From JAHDHW01 sp965277415 (GTDB taxonomy: Bacteria > Bacteroidota > Bacteroidia > Chitinophagales > Saprospiraceae), in contig CBDICS010000058.1 in NCBI GenBank assembly GCA_965277415.1, positions 62,001 through 126,000 of the forward strand: a DNA stretch of 64,000 bases, given 5' to 3'. Numbering within the stretch: position 1 is the first letter of the stretch; each line of letters starts with the position of its first letter. The notes under the pieces are model-generated. The model had not been told where the DNA came from, made no database searches, and worked only from the letters and a program-made list of their open reading frames with translations. This document shows positions 63,961 to 64,000 of the stretch, piece after piece. Both the position numbers and the translations under genes were made by a program.

Positions 63961-64000
63961 AGGAAAAGAAAATTAAATTGATTATTAGTCATTGATCATT

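Noticed and set aside
1..64000. rRNA, tRNA, tmRNA, prophage or integrase genes
   Set aside because: No characteristic sequences were recognised on either strand, though short RNAs could be missed without covariance models.

Overview
The window is AT-rich and looks like a chromosomal segment of a Bacteroidota bacterium. The evidence is a SusC/SusD pair at the left edge, five secreted proteins ending in type IX secretion (T9SS) sorting domains, many lipoproteins, and TAnnTTTG-type -7 promoter boxes. The gene set (CHAT-TPR proteins beside ECF sigma factors, IDO, MbnP/diheme peroxidase, tyrosinase) would suit the Saprospiria, but that placement is inference. I saw no rRNA, tRNA, transposase, phage or CRISPR genes.

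Layout. 1-4 kb: SusC (5' end outside the window) and SusD with a strong terminator. 4-10 kb: an indoleamine 2,3-dioxygenase, then a leftward run of a desaturase, FKBP isomerase, CCA-adding-type enzyme and DusB. 10-16 kb: NhaB, small proteins, a gamma-glutamyltransferase-like enzyme and a DUF4403 protein, ending in a gene-poor kilobase with a 175-bp MITE and a duplicated repeat-plus-hairpin module. 16.6-27 kb: a sortilin-like propeller protein, a YdeI-like protein, an M36 metalloprotease, and a compact MbnP plus two diheme peroxidase operon. 27-33 kb: transporters (AGCS, NhaC), a GNAT and an FG-GAP protein. 33-36.4 kb: a leftward pair of an EAD11-like adaptor and a large zinc-finger/TerB/membrane protein, now split by two frameshifts. 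36-49 kb: DUF1697, LysM, CNNM-type transporter, GH31, Kelch, DUF6438, YidC and DUF3293 genes. 49-56.4 kb: a candidate signalling or conflict locus with a secreted, membrane-anchored TPR-CHAT protease, an ECF sigma factor with a transmembrane anti-sigma-like partner, and a patatin-like lipase. 56-64 kb: a LolA-like lipoprotein, a lipoprotein tyrosinase, Ffh and a frameshifted M16 peptidase.

The best candidates for undescribed biology are (i) the CHAT / ECF sigma / transmembrane TPR / patatin locus, whose predicted topology would let a periplasmic protease reach an anti-sigma domain; (ii) the EAD11 plus Zn-finger-TerB pair, which share a GDxxxGDKYxAxKI peptide; (iii) the T9SS-tagged MbnP with two diheme partners that differ at the inter-heme tryptophan region; and (iv) two identical 28-bp repeats, each followed by a hairpin of unrelated sequence but the same 12-nt loop length.

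The intergenic DNA carries several families of short palindromic elements. One 175-bp family has 16-bp terminal inverted repeats and 8-bp target duplications, and one copy is inserted inside another. Three +1 frame breaks, mostly in short homopolymers, could be sequencing errors or real mutations.
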